Shown: positions 16,538 to 26,256, counted from the first letter of the stretch. The stretch: DNA of 64,000 bases from JAKFWF01 sp031367505 (GCA_031367505.1 JANLPY010000172.1:31952-95951), one strand, 5' to 3'. Translations and numbers: made by a program. Notes: generated by a model from the letters alone, not told the origin.

Positions 16538-17665
16538 TCAAGCCTTGGCTCCGTGCCGCCCATGCCCAAGTGCCGGCACTGCATCGGCATCGAGCGGCCA
16601 GCGTGCGCGCGGGGCAAAATCGAGTTGATCTGTCAATCCGAGGACGAACCGCTCGGCGCCGGCCCACGCGATCATGGCACCGTTGTCGCCGCACAACGAA
16701 ATCGGTGGCACATGGACGCTCCAGCCTAGATCGCCAGCAACTGACTCAAGCCCCGCCCGCAATCGCTTGTTGGCGGCGACGCCGCCCGCAATCACCAAGC
16801 GGCGGGGCGTATCATTGTCATACTGCGCTTCGGCCCACCGAAAAGCATGACGGCAGCGATCAGCCACGCTTTCGGTGACGGCTGTCTCGAAACTTGCGCA
16901 AAGATCCGCGATGTCACGTTCCGACAATGGCGAGAGCTGTTGCGCCTGACGCCGGACCGCCGTCTTCAATCCAGCGAACGAGAAATGCGGCTCCGGCCGG
17001 CCGGCCATCGGGCGGGGAAATGCAAATCGGGCAGCATCACCGTCCAGCGCCGCCCGCTCGACGTTCGGGCCGCCGGGCTGCCCCAAACCGAGCAATTTCG
17101 CGGTCTTGTCGAACGCTTCGCCGAGTGCATCGTCGATGGTCGTTGCGACGCGTTCATACGCGCCCACGCCCCGCACATGTAAAATCTGCGTGTGACCGCC
17201 TGACGCAAGCAACAACAGATAAGGCGGTGCTAAGCCCTCGGTCAGGCCGACGGTCAAGGCATGAGCCTCGAGGTGATTGACGGCGATCAACGGTTTTCCC
17301 GTCGCAAGCGCCAGCGCTTTGGCGGTGGTCAGCCCGACGATCAAGCCACCGATGAGTCCCGGGCCCGCAGTCGCCGCAATCACGTCGATGTTGCGCAACC
17401 CGACGTCCGCTAGCGATAATGCCTCGGCAATAATGACATCCAGACATTCGACATGAGCGCGCGCAGCTATCTCCGGCACCACGCCCCCGAATGCGCGGTG
17501 CTGCCCCCACTGCGACCGCACGACATTGGATAGAATACGGCCCTTGCCTTCTTTGTCCCGCAGCACAACGGCGGCTGCCGTTTCATCGCAACTCGTCTCG
17601 ATCCCAAGGACGAGGCAATCGCGCGCGGGCATCGGCGATGAGATTTGCGGTATAGTAGTCACCAA
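16538..17665 (-). CDS. tsaD: tRNA threonylcarbamoyladenosine synthase component TsaD
   Basis: 375 residues of the ASKHA fold. GIETSCDETAAAVV is the N-terminal phosphate loop, and the metal-binding H131 and H135 lie in NHLEAHAL; YLLLLASGGHTQ and VIAGGVAANKRLR are further family signatures. It transfers the threonylcarbamoyl group to A37 of ANN-decoding tRNAs. The start could also be the Met at residue 12 (MPARDCLVLGIE). It is divergent from hemC with only 44 bp between the start codons, and co-directional with gpsA. Confidence 0.96.
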   Translation of the reverse strand: MVTTIPQISSPMPARDCLVLGIETSCDETAAAVVLRDKEGKGRILSNVVRSQWGQHRAFGGVVPEIAARAHVECLDVIIAEALSLADVGLRNIDVIAATAGPGLIGGLIVGLTTAKALALATGKPLIAVNHLEAHALTVGLTEGLAPPYLLLLASGGHTQILHVRGVGAYERVATTIDDALGEAFDKTAKLLGLGQPGGPNVERAALDGDAARFAFPRPMAGRPEPHFSFAGLKTAVRRQAQQLSPLSERDIADLCASFETAVTESVADRCRHAFRWAEAQYDNDTPRRLVIAGGVAANKRLRAGLESVAGDLGWSVHVPPISLCGDNGAMIAWAGAERFVLGLTDQLDFAPRARWPLDADAVPALGHGRHGAKA

Positions 17666-17709
17666 GTCGACCTTCGCTTGCCGTTTGCCTTGTGCCCGGC
17701 GGATAGGGC

Positions 17710-18714
17710 ATGAAAGGCGCTAAGTTCACATTCACCGTCCGAGCGCTACCACCCAGAGAACACGCCGTGCAAGCAAACCCCTCGGAATTAGCGACAAAGA
17801 TCCGCATTGGCACGCGCGGATCGCCGCTGGCGTTGTGGCAGGCCGAAGAGACCAGACGCTGTCTGATGGCAGCGCACGGATTATCGGAAGCTGCCTTCGA
17901 GATAAGGGTCATCAAGACTTCCGGCGACCGCATCCAAGATCGGCCGCTATCGGAAGCCGGCGGCAAAGGGCTGTTTACCAAAGAGATTGACGAGGCACTC
18001 ATAGCGCACGAGATCGATATTGCCGTCCACTCGTTGAAGGATTTGCCGACCGTTTTGCCAGCAGGGTTTGCCATTGCCGCCGTGTTGCCGCGCCACGACG
18101 TGCGCGACGCATTCGTCAGTCTCAAGCATGCCTCGATCGCGGCATTGCCCAAGGGCGCGACACTTGGGACATCCTCCTTGCGGCGACAAGCGCAAGTTCG
18201 GGCGCTGCGGCCTGATCTCGTGGTCGTCGGATTTCGCGGCAATGTGCAGACCCGTCTGCAAAAACTCGCCGATGGCGTAGCGGATGCGACGATGCTGGCG
18301 TGCGCTGGTCTCGATCGGCTGGGGTTGAGCGATCGCATCACAACGCGGATCGAAACCACCGAAATGCTGCCGGCTTGCGCGCAGGGCGCTATCGCCGTCG
18401 TCGCGCATGCAAACGACGAGCGCACTATGCGGCAGCTCGCAGCACTAGACCATGAAGCATCCCGATTGTGTGTCGCAGCCGAGCGGGCATTCCTCGCCGT
18501 GCTCGACGGTTCCTGCCGCACGCCGATCGCGGGACTGGCGACGCTGTCCGGCGGCACGCTGACGTTGCGCGGCCAGGTGCTTTCTCCAGACGGACGTCGT
18601 AGTCTCGAATGCCTGCACGAGGGAACCGCATCGGCCGCATTCGTGATCGGCGAACGGGCAGGTGCCGATCTCTTGACGCGTGGCGCGGCCAAATTATTCG
18701 ATGGATCTATTTGA
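17710..18714 (+). CDS. hemC: Hydroxymethylbilane synthase HemC
   Basis: 334 residues. Landmarks: KIRIGTRGSPLALWQAEE, the porphobilinogen-binding VIKTSGDRIQD, FTKEIDEALI and AVHSLKDLPT, LGTSSLRRQAQVRALRPDL, and C269 in LDGSCRTPIAG, which holds the dipyrromethane cofactor. It joins four porphobilinogens into the linear tetrapyrrole. The first 25 residues are an extension before the conserved domain, so a start a little downstream cannot be excluded. Its stop overlaps the hemD start by one base (TGATG). Confidence 0.96.
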   Translation: MKGAKFTFTVRALPPREHAVQANPSELATKIRIGTRGSPLALWQAEETRRCLMAAHGLSEAAFEIRVIKTSGDRIQDRPLSEAGGKGLFTKEIDEALIAHEIDIAVHSLKDLPTVLPAGFAIAAVLPRHDVRDAFVSLKHASIAALPKGATLGTSSLRRQAQVRALRPDLVVVGFRGNVQTRLQKLADGVADATMLACAGLDRLGLSDRITTRIETTEMLPACAQGAIAVVAHANDERTMRQLAALDHEASRLCVAAERAFLAVLDGSCRTPIAGLATLSGGTLTLRGQVLSPDGRRSLECLHEGTASAAFVIGERAGADLLTRGAAKLFDGSI

Positions 18715-19442
18715 TGCGATTGTTGGTAACGCGGCCCGAACAGGATTCGGTCGTCTTCAAATCGGAACTGATTGCGCTTGGTCACGAAGTGACGATCGAG
18801 CCGCTGTTGACGATCTCGACCGTCAACACGGACGCCATCGACATTGATGGCGCTCAAGCCTTGATCGCGACGAGCCGCAACGGTTTGCGCGCGCTCGCCG
18901 AAGGACCGCACATCGATGAAGCCAAGAAACTGCTGTTGTTCGCGGTCGGCCCTGGAACTGCGGCGACTGCCCGGCAGCTGGGTTTCACCTCAATTGTAGA
19001 GGGTCCATCCAACGCACGCGAACTGGTGCCGATCATCGCTGAGCACGCCGAAGTCAACGGCGGCCCCCTCGTGCACCTGCAGGGCGACACGGTTGCCGCC
19101 AACTTCGTCGACGAGTTGCATCGGCTCGGCTTCTTTGTGACGCAACCGATTGTTTATACGACCTCGGTCGCGGATCGTTTCGCCAGCGCGACCGTTGCCA
19201 GCATGCGTAACAAGCGGATCGACGGCGTCGTTTTGTTGTCCCCTCGCACTGCACAGGTTTACGCGGGACTGGTTCTGCAGCACAACTTGGCGGCCGCTTG
19301 TCGTGGGATTGTGCATTTTTGTATTTCGCCAGCAGCCGCATCCAGCCTTACCGAACTGGAAGGTGTCCCGATAAAGGTTGCTGAACGGCCAAATCTTCAA
19401 GAAATGCTTGCACTTATCGGCCCGGTCGCGGCAAAATCGTAA
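18714..19442 (+). CDS. hemD: Uroporphyrinogen-III synthase HemD
   Basis: 242 residues, typical size. The sequence is divergent as usual for this family, but has MRLLVTRPEQDS at the start, ALIATSRNGLRAL, the LFAVGPGTAATARQLGF element, LVHLQGD, and VVLLSPRTAQVYAGL. It closes and inverts ring D of the tetrapyrrole. Start ATG 18714 shares a base with the hemC stop codon, implying translational coupling. The mitofilin-like gene follows after 156 bp. Confidence 0.92.
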   Translation: MRLLVTRPEQDSVVFKSELIALGHEVTIEPLLTISTVNTDAIDIDGAQALIATSRNGLRALAEGPHIDEAKKLLLFAVGPGTAATARQLGFTSIVEGPSNARELVPIIAEHAEVNGGPLVHLQGDTVAANFVDELHRLGFFVTQPIVYTTSVADRFASATVASMRNKRIDGVVLLSPRTAQVYAGLVLQHNLAAACRGIVHFCISPAAASSLTELEGVPIKVAERPNLQEMLALIGPVAAKS

Positions 19443-19598
19443 GGGTCTCGTACCGTTCCAGATGGATTGTGCGGTGGCTTTGCCGAATTTGATTGTGATG
19501 TCGAAGTCTGACGGTTTAAGCCGCTGACTTAGGGTTTGAGATGGCTGCTTGGATCTGCGATAGAGAGCGGCTCGTTGCGTAGTGGAGGGTTTTCTAGC

Positions 19599-21296
19599 AT
19601 GTCAGGCAGCAACGATGGTTCGGGCAAAGGCCCAGGTAAACCAACACCCGATGCGACCGGCTCGAAGAAGCCATCAGCGCTGATCGATTTGAAGGCGACC
19701 GAAGTCAAGAGCCCGGAGCCGAAAGCTGCAGAGCCGGCGGCCGAAAAGCCATCAGTGAGCGCGACTGCCGGGGCATCGAAACCGTCGGGTCCAGCCACCG
19801 TCGAAATCAAGCCATCGACCACCGGCTCTTCTTCAGTTCCACCCGCCACAAAGCCTGCTGAAAAGCCCGCAACCGCAAGTTCAAGCAGCGCCAAATCCAG
19901 CGGTCCAATTGCCACGCCTGCGACCAAGACGATGAAATCAAGCGGCGGGATTGCGGCAATCGCAACCCACCTATTCGCCGGCGTTGCTGGTGGTTTCCTG
20001 GCGCTATTGGGTGCCGACACGATTGCACCTCAGCTCGGCCTCACCGGTCCTGGCACCAGCATGAGCGAGATGCAGAAGCGACTGGCAGCAGTCGAAGATG
20101 CGGCCAAGGTCAAGGGTAATGCTGCATCGGGCGAAGTCGCGCAAAAGCTGGCGGCCGCCGAAGCTCGCGTGGCGAAGTTGGAAGAATTGGGCCGTGTACT
20201 TCCCGGCATGACCGAGACGCAGATTAAGCTTGCAGCGGAAACAAAAGCGCTGACTGAAAAATTGAGCAAGCCGGCACCTGGGGCCGACGCCGAAAAGCTG
20301 TCGAAACTTGAAGAAATGCTTGGCGCCCTTTCGGCGGCCGCCGGTACCGACCCTCAGAAGGGCCGCATCCCGCAGCTTGCACAAATCACCGGCAAACTTG
20401 CTGATCTCGAGGCCACGCTCAACGGCCAAATGGCAACCGTTCGCAAGAACGTGACGCAAGACGTCGAGGCGCGCCTTGGCCAAGCGACTGAAGCTGCCGA
20501 ACAAGCGCGCTCTGGCGTACAACGGATCGACCGCGATTTATCGGCCGTAAAGACCGATGCTGCGCGCACAGTCCAACGCCTCGATGGCATTGATCAGGCA
20601 TTACGGGCTGTCAAAGAGGAAACGACCGGCCTGAAGGGGGAGATGGCAGGGCAGCTCAAAACAGTTGCACGCGCACAAGATGTTTCCAGCGCACTCGCAC
20701 CGCTAACCACCAAGCTGTCATCGATCGAGCAAAACATTGCAGGCGTCGTCAAGAGTGAAGACGATCGACGCGCCACAGCCGAGCGGATCGTGCTTTCGCT
20801 CGAGCTTGCCAATTTGAAACGCGCGCTCGATCGTGGCGGCTCGTTCGCAACCGAACTCAATGCTGTCCAAAAGGTCGGCGGCGGCAAGCTCGATCTCAAG
20901 GCGCTCGAAGGGTTCAAGGATAAGGGCATTGCTTCGACTGCGGCCCTCAGCGCCGACTTCCGCTCGGTCGCGTATTCGATCATTTCCGCCGACGCCGAAC
21001 CAGCCGATGCCAGCGTCGTCGACAAACTGATCTCGGGTGCGAAGTCAATTGTCCGGGTACGCAAATCGTCCGCCGAAGCAGCCGAAACGAGCGCCGAAGC
21101 GATTGCCGCGAGAATGGATGCCGCGTTGAAGGCAAATCGCCTGGGCGACGTTCTCGACGAAGCGAAGAAGCTATCGCCGAAGGCGCGGACGGCTGGCGCT
21201 GCGTGGCTCGCTAAAGTCGAAAGCCGCGCCGCCGTCGACAAAGCCGTCGCCGACGTCGAATCCCAGTTAAAAGCCGCACTAGCCAGCAAGTCGTGA
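19599..21296 (+). CDS. Alphaproteobacterial mitofilin/Mic60-like membrane protein (COG4223)
   Basis: 565 residues. The first 110 are Pro/Ser/Lys rich and probably disordered; one membrane helix lies at about 117-139 (THLFAGVAGGFLALLGAD); residues about 150-400 are heptad-rich with many Lys, Glu and Ala, a likely coiled coil; the C-terminal part (AAAWLAKVESRAAVDKAVA) is the region related to the mitofilin domain. Published work identifies such genes between hemD and hemY in alphaproteobacteria as homologues of mitochondrial Mic60, which shapes crista junctions. ATG 19599 was chosen because GGAGGG stands at 19584-19589. The protein would sit in the inner membrane with the coiled coil in the periplasm. 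Confidence 0.85.
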   Translation: MSGSNDGSGKGPGKPTPDATGSKKPSALIDLKATEVKSPEPKAAEPAAEKPSVSATAGASKPSGPATVEIKPSTTGSSSVPPATKPAEKPATASSSSAKSSGPIATPATKTMKSSGGIAAIATHLFAGVAGGFLALLGADTIAPQLGLTGPGTSMSEMQKRLAAVEDAAKVKGNAASGEVAQKLAAAEARVAKLEELGRVLPGMTETQIKLAAETKALTEKLSKPAPGADAEKLSKLEEMLGALSAAAGTDPQKGRIPQLAQITGKLADLEATLNGQMATVRKNVTQDVEARLGQATEAAEQARSGVQRIDRDLSAVKTDAARTVQRLDGIDQALRAVKEETTGLKGEMAGQLKTVARAQDVSSALAPLTTKLSSIEQNIAGVVKSEDDRRATAERIVLSLELANLKRALDRGGSFATELNAVQKVGGGKLDLKALEGFKDKGIASTAALSADFRSVAYSIISADAEPADASVVDKLISGAKSIVRVRKSSAEAAETSAEAIAARMDAALKANRLGDVLDEAKKLSPKARTAGAAWLAKVESRAAVDKAVADVESQLKAALASKS

Positions 21297-21335
21297 GATA
21301 GCAATTTTTTCTGAGAGCGAAAGAGCAGTAGCGTC

Positions 21336-23159
21336 ATGGTGCGTCTCGTCTTGTTTCTCATCGGTGTCGCTGGTCTCGCAGCGGCGCTGTCCTGGCTCGC
21401 GGACCGGCCCGGATCGATCAACATCGAGTGGCAGGGCTACACGGCCAACCCGACCGTGTTCCATGCGGTTATCGGCATAGCTTTGCTGCTGGCCTTGACG
21501 CTGGTTGCTTGGTCGATCATCCGGCAGATCTGGCAAAGCCCGTCCAACATCGGCAACTTCTTCCTCAAGCGTCGCAACAAGCGCGGACTGGAATCGCTAT
21601 CCAGCGGCATGATTGCGATTGGCGCTGGTGATCGTTCACTCGCCACCCGCTATGCAATCCAAGCGCGCAAGGCACTGCCAAATGAGCCGCTGACCCACCT
21701 TTTGAGGGCGCAGGCCGCTCAACTGTCGGGCGACCGCACGACCGCGCGCCGGATTTTCGACGCCATGCTCGCAAACCCCGATACCGAGCAACTTGGATTG
21801 CGCGGCCTGTTCCTCGAAGCCGAACGCGAAGGTGAGACGGAAGCCGCCCGCCAGTACGCGGAGCGCGCGCTATCCCTCAACCCCAAGCTCGGCTGGTCGG
21901 CCGACGCCTTGTTCGATCTCCAATGCAAACAATCCGATTGGCCAGCCGCCCTCGAGACGTTGAGCGTTGCAAAACGGCACGGGCATATCGAGAAGCCGGC
22001 AGCCGATCGCCGCCGTGCCGTGCTGCTCACCGCCCAGGCACAATCGGCCGAGGACGCCGATCCCGACAAAGCTATGGCGTTGTCAATCGAAGCACAGGGA
22101 TTGGCACCCGATCTCATTCCGGCGGCCGGCATCGCTGGCCGACTGTTGGCCGCTCGCGGCAATACCGCCAAGGCTGCCAAGATCCTCCAAAAAACGTGGC
22201 GCAAGTCGCCGCATCCCGACCTCGCGACCGCCTATGCTTACGCCCGCATCGGCGACAGCCCGCGCGATCGCCTGACCCGCATTTGCCAACTCGCGGACCT
22301 CAATCCTCATTCAATTGAAAGTCCAATTGCGGTTGCCATCGCAGCGATCGAGGCCAAGGACTGGAGTGTCGCGCGCAAGGCCATCGCGCCCTTGCTCGAG
22401 TCGCGACTGACGCAACGCGTCTGCACGCTGATGGCAAAAATAGAGGGCGGCGAACACGGTGATGCCGGTCGGGTTCGCGAATGGCTCGCTCGTGCCGTCA
22501 ACGCGCCCCGCGACCCGGCGTGGACGGCGGATGGCATCGTGTCGGAAACGTGGTCGCCGGTATCGCCCGTTACCGGCCAATTGGATGCTTTCCAATGGCG
22601 CGTGCCGGTGGAACATGCCGAACCGCGCGACCAAGACACGATCTCTGGAAAACTCGAGGAATTAGTCGCCCTCGGTGCTCGCGCCGACATTGCCCCACAT
22701 GAAACATCGGTTTCGTTGCCTCAGCGCCCAACACGGCCCGCTGCAGCGCCGGCTCGCGTCGCCGAGGATGCCGACATCGTAGAGGTCGCTGCGGCGCCGA
22801 TGGCTGCCCCGGCGGCAGTCCCGGAGCCTGCTCGAAAAGTTGCAGCGCCCGCAACCGTCAAGACTGAAGCACCGGTTCAGCCTGCCACTGCGGCTCCCAT
22901 TCCGCTGAAAGTGGCGGCCACGCGCACATCCGTACCGCAGACGAATTCCACCTCGGCTCAGGCCATGGCCGATGGCGTGCTGCGCACGGTTCGCGCTGGA
23001 AATACCGGGGCGTCCGGTGGCCTGTCGAAGCCCGTGCCGCACACCTACGCCGTGCCGCAGCATGCACCCGATGATCCAGGGCTCGATGAGCCAGATGTCA
23101 GCAAACATAAGCGGCCTTACACCACGCCTTACACGAGACCGGCAAAACAGCGCACTTGA
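21336..23159 (+). CDS. hemY: HemY-type TPR membrane protein
   Basis: 607 residues. Two N-terminal membrane helices (about 3-22 and 42-62) enclose the family signature ADRPGSINIEWQGYTA. This is followed by TPR-like helical repeats up to about residue 390 and by a Pro/Ala-rich C-terminal region (about 440-560). HemY_N proteins are found in hem operons of proteobacteria, but their role in heme synthesis is unproven; this is not the oxidase called HemY in Bacillus. It follows the mitofilin-like gene by 39 bp and is the last gene of the hem operon. Confidence 0.9.
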   Translation: MVRLVLFLIGVAGLAAALSWLADRPGSINIEWQGYTANPTVFHAVIGIALLLALTLVAWSIIRQIWQSPSNIGNFFLKRRNKRGLESLSSGMIAIGAGDRSLATRYAIQARKALPNEPLTHLLRAQAAQLSGDRTTARRIFDAMLANPDTEQLGLRGLFLEAEREGETEAARQYAERALSLNPKLGWSADALFDLQCKQSDWPAALETLSVAKRHGHIEKPAADRRRAVLLTAQAQSAEDADPDKAMALSIEAQGLAPDLIPAAGIAGRLLAARGNTAKAAKILQKTWRKSPHPDLATAYAYARIGDSPRDRLTRICQLADLNPHSIESPIAVAIAAIEAKDWSVARKAIAPLLESRLTQRVCTLMAKIEGGEHGDAGRVREWLARAVNAPRDPAWTADGIVSETWSPVSPVTGQLDAFQWRVPVEHAEPRDQDTISGKLEELVALGARADIAPHETSVSLPQRPTRPAAAPARVAEDADIVEVAAAPMAAPAAVPEPARKVAAPATVKTEAPVQPATAAPIPLKVAATRTSVPQTNSTSAQAMADGVLRTVRAGNTGASGGLSKPVPHTYAVPQHAPDDPGLDEPDVSKHKRPYTTPYTRPAKQRT

Positions 23160-23194
23160 GCGTCGCCAACTACACTTGAGGAGCTATTCGTCCG

Positions 23195-24304
23195 ATGAAG
23201 ACCCGTGCCGCCGTCGCCTTCGAAAAGGCCAAGCCCTTGGAGATCGTCGAAGTCGATCTCGAAGGCCCCAGGCAAGGCGAAGTGCTCGTCGAGATCAAAG
23301 CAACGGGCATCTGCCATACGGATGAATTCACCCGATCGGGCGCGGACCCAGAAGGATTGTTTCCAGCCATTCTCGGCCACGAGGGCGCGGGCATTGTTGT
23401 CGACGTCGGGCCCGGCGTTAAGTCACTCAAAAAGGGCGATCACGTAATCCCGCTGTATACGCCCGAATGCCGCGAGTGCGAGTATTGCCGCAATCCTAAG
23501 ACCAATCTTTGCCAGTCGATCCGCGTCACACAGGGACAGGGGTTGATGCCCGATGGCACCAGCCGGTTCTCGTACAAGGGCCAGAAAATCCACCACTACA
23601 TGGGTTGCTCGACGTTCGCCAACCACACGGTACTGCCCGAGATTGCGCTCGCCAAGATCCGCGCCGACGCTCCCTTCGACAAGGTCTGCTACATCGGCTG
23701 CGGCGTCACCACCGGCATCGGCGCGGTCATCAATACCGGCAAAGTCGAACCCGGCTCCAATGCGATCGTATTCGGCTTGGGTGGCATCGGCCTCAACGTC
23801 ATCCAAGGCCTGCGATTGGTCGGCGCCAACATGATCGTCGGCGTTGACTTGAACCCGGCGCGCGAAGCCTGGGGCCGCAAATTTGGCATGACGCACTTCG
23901 TCAACCCGAAGGATGTAAAAGGAGATCTCGTCGCGCACCTTGTCGCGCTGACCAACGGTGGCGCCGACTACACATTCGAATGCATCGGCAATGTCGACGT
24001 GATGCGCACCGCACTAGAGGCCTGTCACAAGGGCTGGGGCGAAAGCATCATCATCGGCGTCGCTGGCGCGGGCCAGGAAATCAAAACCCGCCCCTTCCAG
24101 TTGGTCACCGGCCGCTCGTGGCGCGGCACGGCCTTCGGTGGCGCGCGAGGCCGCACCGATGTACCCAAGATCGTCGATTGGTACATGAACGGTAGAATCG
24201 AAATCGACGCAATGATCACACATACGATGCCGCTCGAGGATATCAACAAGGGCTTCGATCTGATGCACGAGGGCAAGAGCATTCGCGGCGTGGTGATCTA
24301 CTAG
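23195..24304 (+). CDS. frmA: S-(hydroxymethyl)glutathione dehydrogenase, class III alcohol dehydrogenase
   Basis: 369 residues, the usual size. Catalytic zinc ligands C40 (TGICHTDEFT) and H62-E63 (LGHEGAGIV); structural zinc cysteines C92, C95, C98 and C106; the FGLGGIGLNVIQGLRLVGA stretch is the NAD-binding motif. The enzyme oxidises the glutathione adduct of formaldehyde, and reduces S-nitrosoglutathione. GAGG at 23179-23182 supports the ATG. No S-formylglutathione hydrolase gene is next to it. The last bases CTAG are shared with the stop of the convergent MFS gene. Confidence 0.95.
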   Translation: MKTRAAVAFEKAKPLEIVEVDLEGPRQGEVLVEIKATGICHTDEFTRSGADPEGLFPAILGHEGAGIVVDVGPGVKSLKKGDHVIPLYTPECRECEYCRNPKTNLCQSIRVTQGQGLMPDGTSRFSYKGQKIHHYMGCSTFANHTVLPEIALAKIRADAPFDKVCYIGCGVTTGIGAVINTGKVEPGSNAIVFGLGGIGLNVIQGLRLVGANMIVGVDLNPAREAWGRKFGMTHFVNPKDVKGDLVAHLVALTNGGADYTFECIGNVDVMRTALEACHKGWGESIIIGVAGAGQEIKTRPFQLVTGRSWRGTAFGGARGRTDVPKIVDWYMNGRIEIDAMITHTMPLEDINKGFDLMHEGKSIRGVVIY

Positions 24305-25608
24305 TTCGGGTTTTCGCACCGGCGAAATACCGGGCTGCGCGCGAGGAACCATCCGAGCGCCAAAACTTGCAATGTGAGGAACGCGCCGAAGGCAAACCGG
24401 TATGCCTCTGGTGGATAGCCGCCGGAGGCGACCCGCGGATACAGATCAATCAGCGCTCCAATTCCGGATTGAACAACGAACGCTGCTGCAAAGATCACGA
24501 GGTTCATTGCGGTATTGGCGCGCCCCGAGAGAGCGCCGCCAAAATGGCTCGACAACCACGGGTAGGCAAGGATCGCCACCTGGCCGACGCAGCCAAAGAG
24601 CAGCCACGCCCACATCGAAACCGCGACTGGGGCAAAGATGATGACTGTCTGGGCGCCAAGAAATAGCCCGATGAAACCAACCATCACCTTCAGCACGTTC
24701 ACCTTGCGGCGAACGAACCAATCGGCGACAGCGCCAGTGCCGAGAATGCCGACGAAGAAGGCGGCGGCCATTATGAACAGCGCATTGGCAACACCGGTTC
24801 GATCGAGACCCGCAACATCGCGCATCCACGGACCGCCCCACAGCGTTTGGATCGCAATATGCGTGCCGGCGGTCGCAGCCAATAACGGCGCCAGAGCAAG
24901 GAATCCCTTGTCGCTATAGATGCCTCCAATCTGGCGAAACTGCTCGGAGAGAGGCACGGTGGCCGGCGCATTGCCCCGCTCGGGTACTGCCACATAGATC
25001 AAGAATGCGACGGCTGCCGTTATCGCGACGAGACCTGCGAAGGCAGTTCGCCAACCGAACGCTTGAACCGCATACTCCATCGGGGCGGTCGCAACCATCA
25101 AGCCGAGCGCGCCCAATGACATGACCAGCGAGTTTGCAAGAGCACGACGCGGCTCCGGCACCCAAAGAACGACGGCCTTGAATCCGCTCATCAATCCGCC
25201 GGCGAACCCCAAGCCGATCAGCGCGCGCGCCACGGTCAACGTCGCGACATTGCGTCCAAGCACGAAACCGATGCCGCCGAGTGCTGCACAAGACAACAAT
25301 ACGATTTGCACGCGACGCGGCCCATAACGATCGAGCGCGACGCCCAGCGGCAACTGAAAGATTGCAAATGCCAATAGATAGGCGGCGGTCAGAACCCCAA
25401 GCTCACTTGCCGATAATCCCAGCTCGCTCACCAAGTCCGGTGCGACCACAGCGTTCACCGCCCGGAACAGGTAGGAGAGGAAATATCCCAGCGCGAACGG
25501 CAGCAGAACCATCGCAGTGCGGCCCACGGTTAGGTATTGCGCAGGTACTGCTTCGAGTTTTGTCATGATTGCCATTCGATTGGGCTGCCGGATTATCTGT
25601 TTTGCCAT
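24301..25608 (-). CDS. MFS transporter
   Basis: 435 residues with about 12 membrane helices. The loop after helix 2 reads GVALDRYGPRRVQIV, the major facilitator signature, and the first helices read LLPFALGYFLSYLFRAVNAVVAPDL. The substrate is not clear. The ATG at 25608 was chosen because it precedes the first helix by a short polar leader; two further Met codons lie within the next 14 residues. It is divergent from the CMD-family gene with 80 bp between the starts. Confidence 0.85.
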   Translation of the reverse strand: MAKQIIRQPNRMAIMTKLEAVPAQYLTVGRTAMVLLPFALGYFLSYLFRAVNAVVAPDLVSELGLSASELGVLTAAYLLAFAIFQLPLGVALDRYGPRRVQIVLLSCAALGGIGFVLGRNVATLTVARALIGLGFAGGLMSGFKAVVLWVPEPRRALANSLVMSLGALGLMVATAPMEYAVQAFGWRTAFAGLVAITAAVAFLIYVAVPERGNAPATVPLSEQFRQIGGIYSDKGFLALAPLLAATAGTHIAIQTLWGGPWMRDVAGLDRTGVANALFIMAAAFFVGILGTGAVADWFVRRKVNVLKVMVGFIGLFLGAQTVIIFAPVAVSMWAWLLFGCVGQVAILAYPWLSSHFGGALSGRANTAMNLVIFAAAFVVQSGIGALIDLYPRVASGGYPPEAYRFAFGAFLTLQVLALGWFLARSPVFRRCENPN

Positions 25609-25688
25609 AGCAAGCTCGCGCTGCCGGGCAAAGCGCGCTAAACGCAGCGCGCATATGCCATTGCCACTGCTTTCGTGAAAGCTGCACC

Positions 25689-26255
25689 ATGACCCGCACG
25701 CCCGAACTCGACACCACAGCTCTGAGCCCCGAACAACAACGCGTATTCGATGCAATTCGCTCAGGACCGCGGGGCCGCGTGCAAGGACCATTGAAAATCT
25801 GGCTACAGAGCGCGGAGCTCGCGGACAAGGCGCAGGCGCTTGGCGCATATTGCCGTTACGGCACGTCGCTTCCCCCTCGCCTGTCGGAGTTGGCGATCCT
25901 CGTTATGGGTGCCCATTGGCAGGCGGGCTTCGAGTGGTGGGCGCACGCGCCGATCGCTGCTAAAGCTGGCATCGATGAGACGGCAATCGAGGCGATCAGA
26001 CGTGGGGCGACACCATCGCTGGCTCTAACCGACGAGAAGGCGGTCTATGCCTTCGCCCACGAACTCGTCACCAAGCGACGCGTGTCCGATCTAACGTATG
26101 CAGCCGCCATCTCAGCGCTCGGACAGAAAGCCGTCGTCGAACTGGTCGGAATTCTAGGCTATTACACGCTGATCTCGATGACGATCGTCGCCTTCGACGT
26201 GTCCCTGCCGGACGGCGCGGCGGATCCATTCGCCGGCCAGCCGAAACTCGGGTGA
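25689..26255 (+). CDS. Carboxymuconolactone decarboxylase-family protein
   Basis: 188 residues of the AhpD/CMD helical fold: LPPRLSELAILVMGAHWQAGFEWWAHAPIAAKAGIDETAIEAIRRG and the C-terminal VELVGILGYYTLISMTI. The redox Cys-x-x-Cys of AhpD is absent, so an alkylhydroperoxidase role is unlikely. A decarboxylase or isomerase role in aromatic or other catabolism is possible. The stop lies 1 bp from the convergent enoyl-CoA hydratase stop. Confidence 0.85.
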   Translation: MTRTPELDTTALSPEQQRVFDAIRSGPRGRVQGPLKIWLQSAELADKAQALGAYCRYGTSLPPRLSELAILVMGAHWQAGFEWWAHAPIAAKAGIDETAIEAIRRGATPSLALTDEKAVYAFAHELVTKRRVSDLTYAAAISALGQKAVVELVGILGYYTLISMTIVAFDVSLPDGAADPFAGQPKLG

Positions 26256-26256
26256 T

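Noticed and set aside
17583..18911. 442-codon open frame on the minus strand opposite hemC and hemD
   Set aside because: It lies fully antisense to hemC, which has all family motifs; the translated sequence is Arg/Ser rich and has no recognisable domain. Typical GC-rich shadow frame.
20594..21424. 276-codon frame opposite the mitofilin-like gene
   Set aside because: Ser/Ala/Arg-rich product without hydrophobic pattern or ribosome site; mirrors the Ala/Lys-rich coiled coil on the other strand.
24299..24304. Shared CTAG stop codons of frmA and the MFS gene as a regulatory signal
   Set aside because: Such overlaps arise easily because CTAG is self-complementary; no further structure supports a role.
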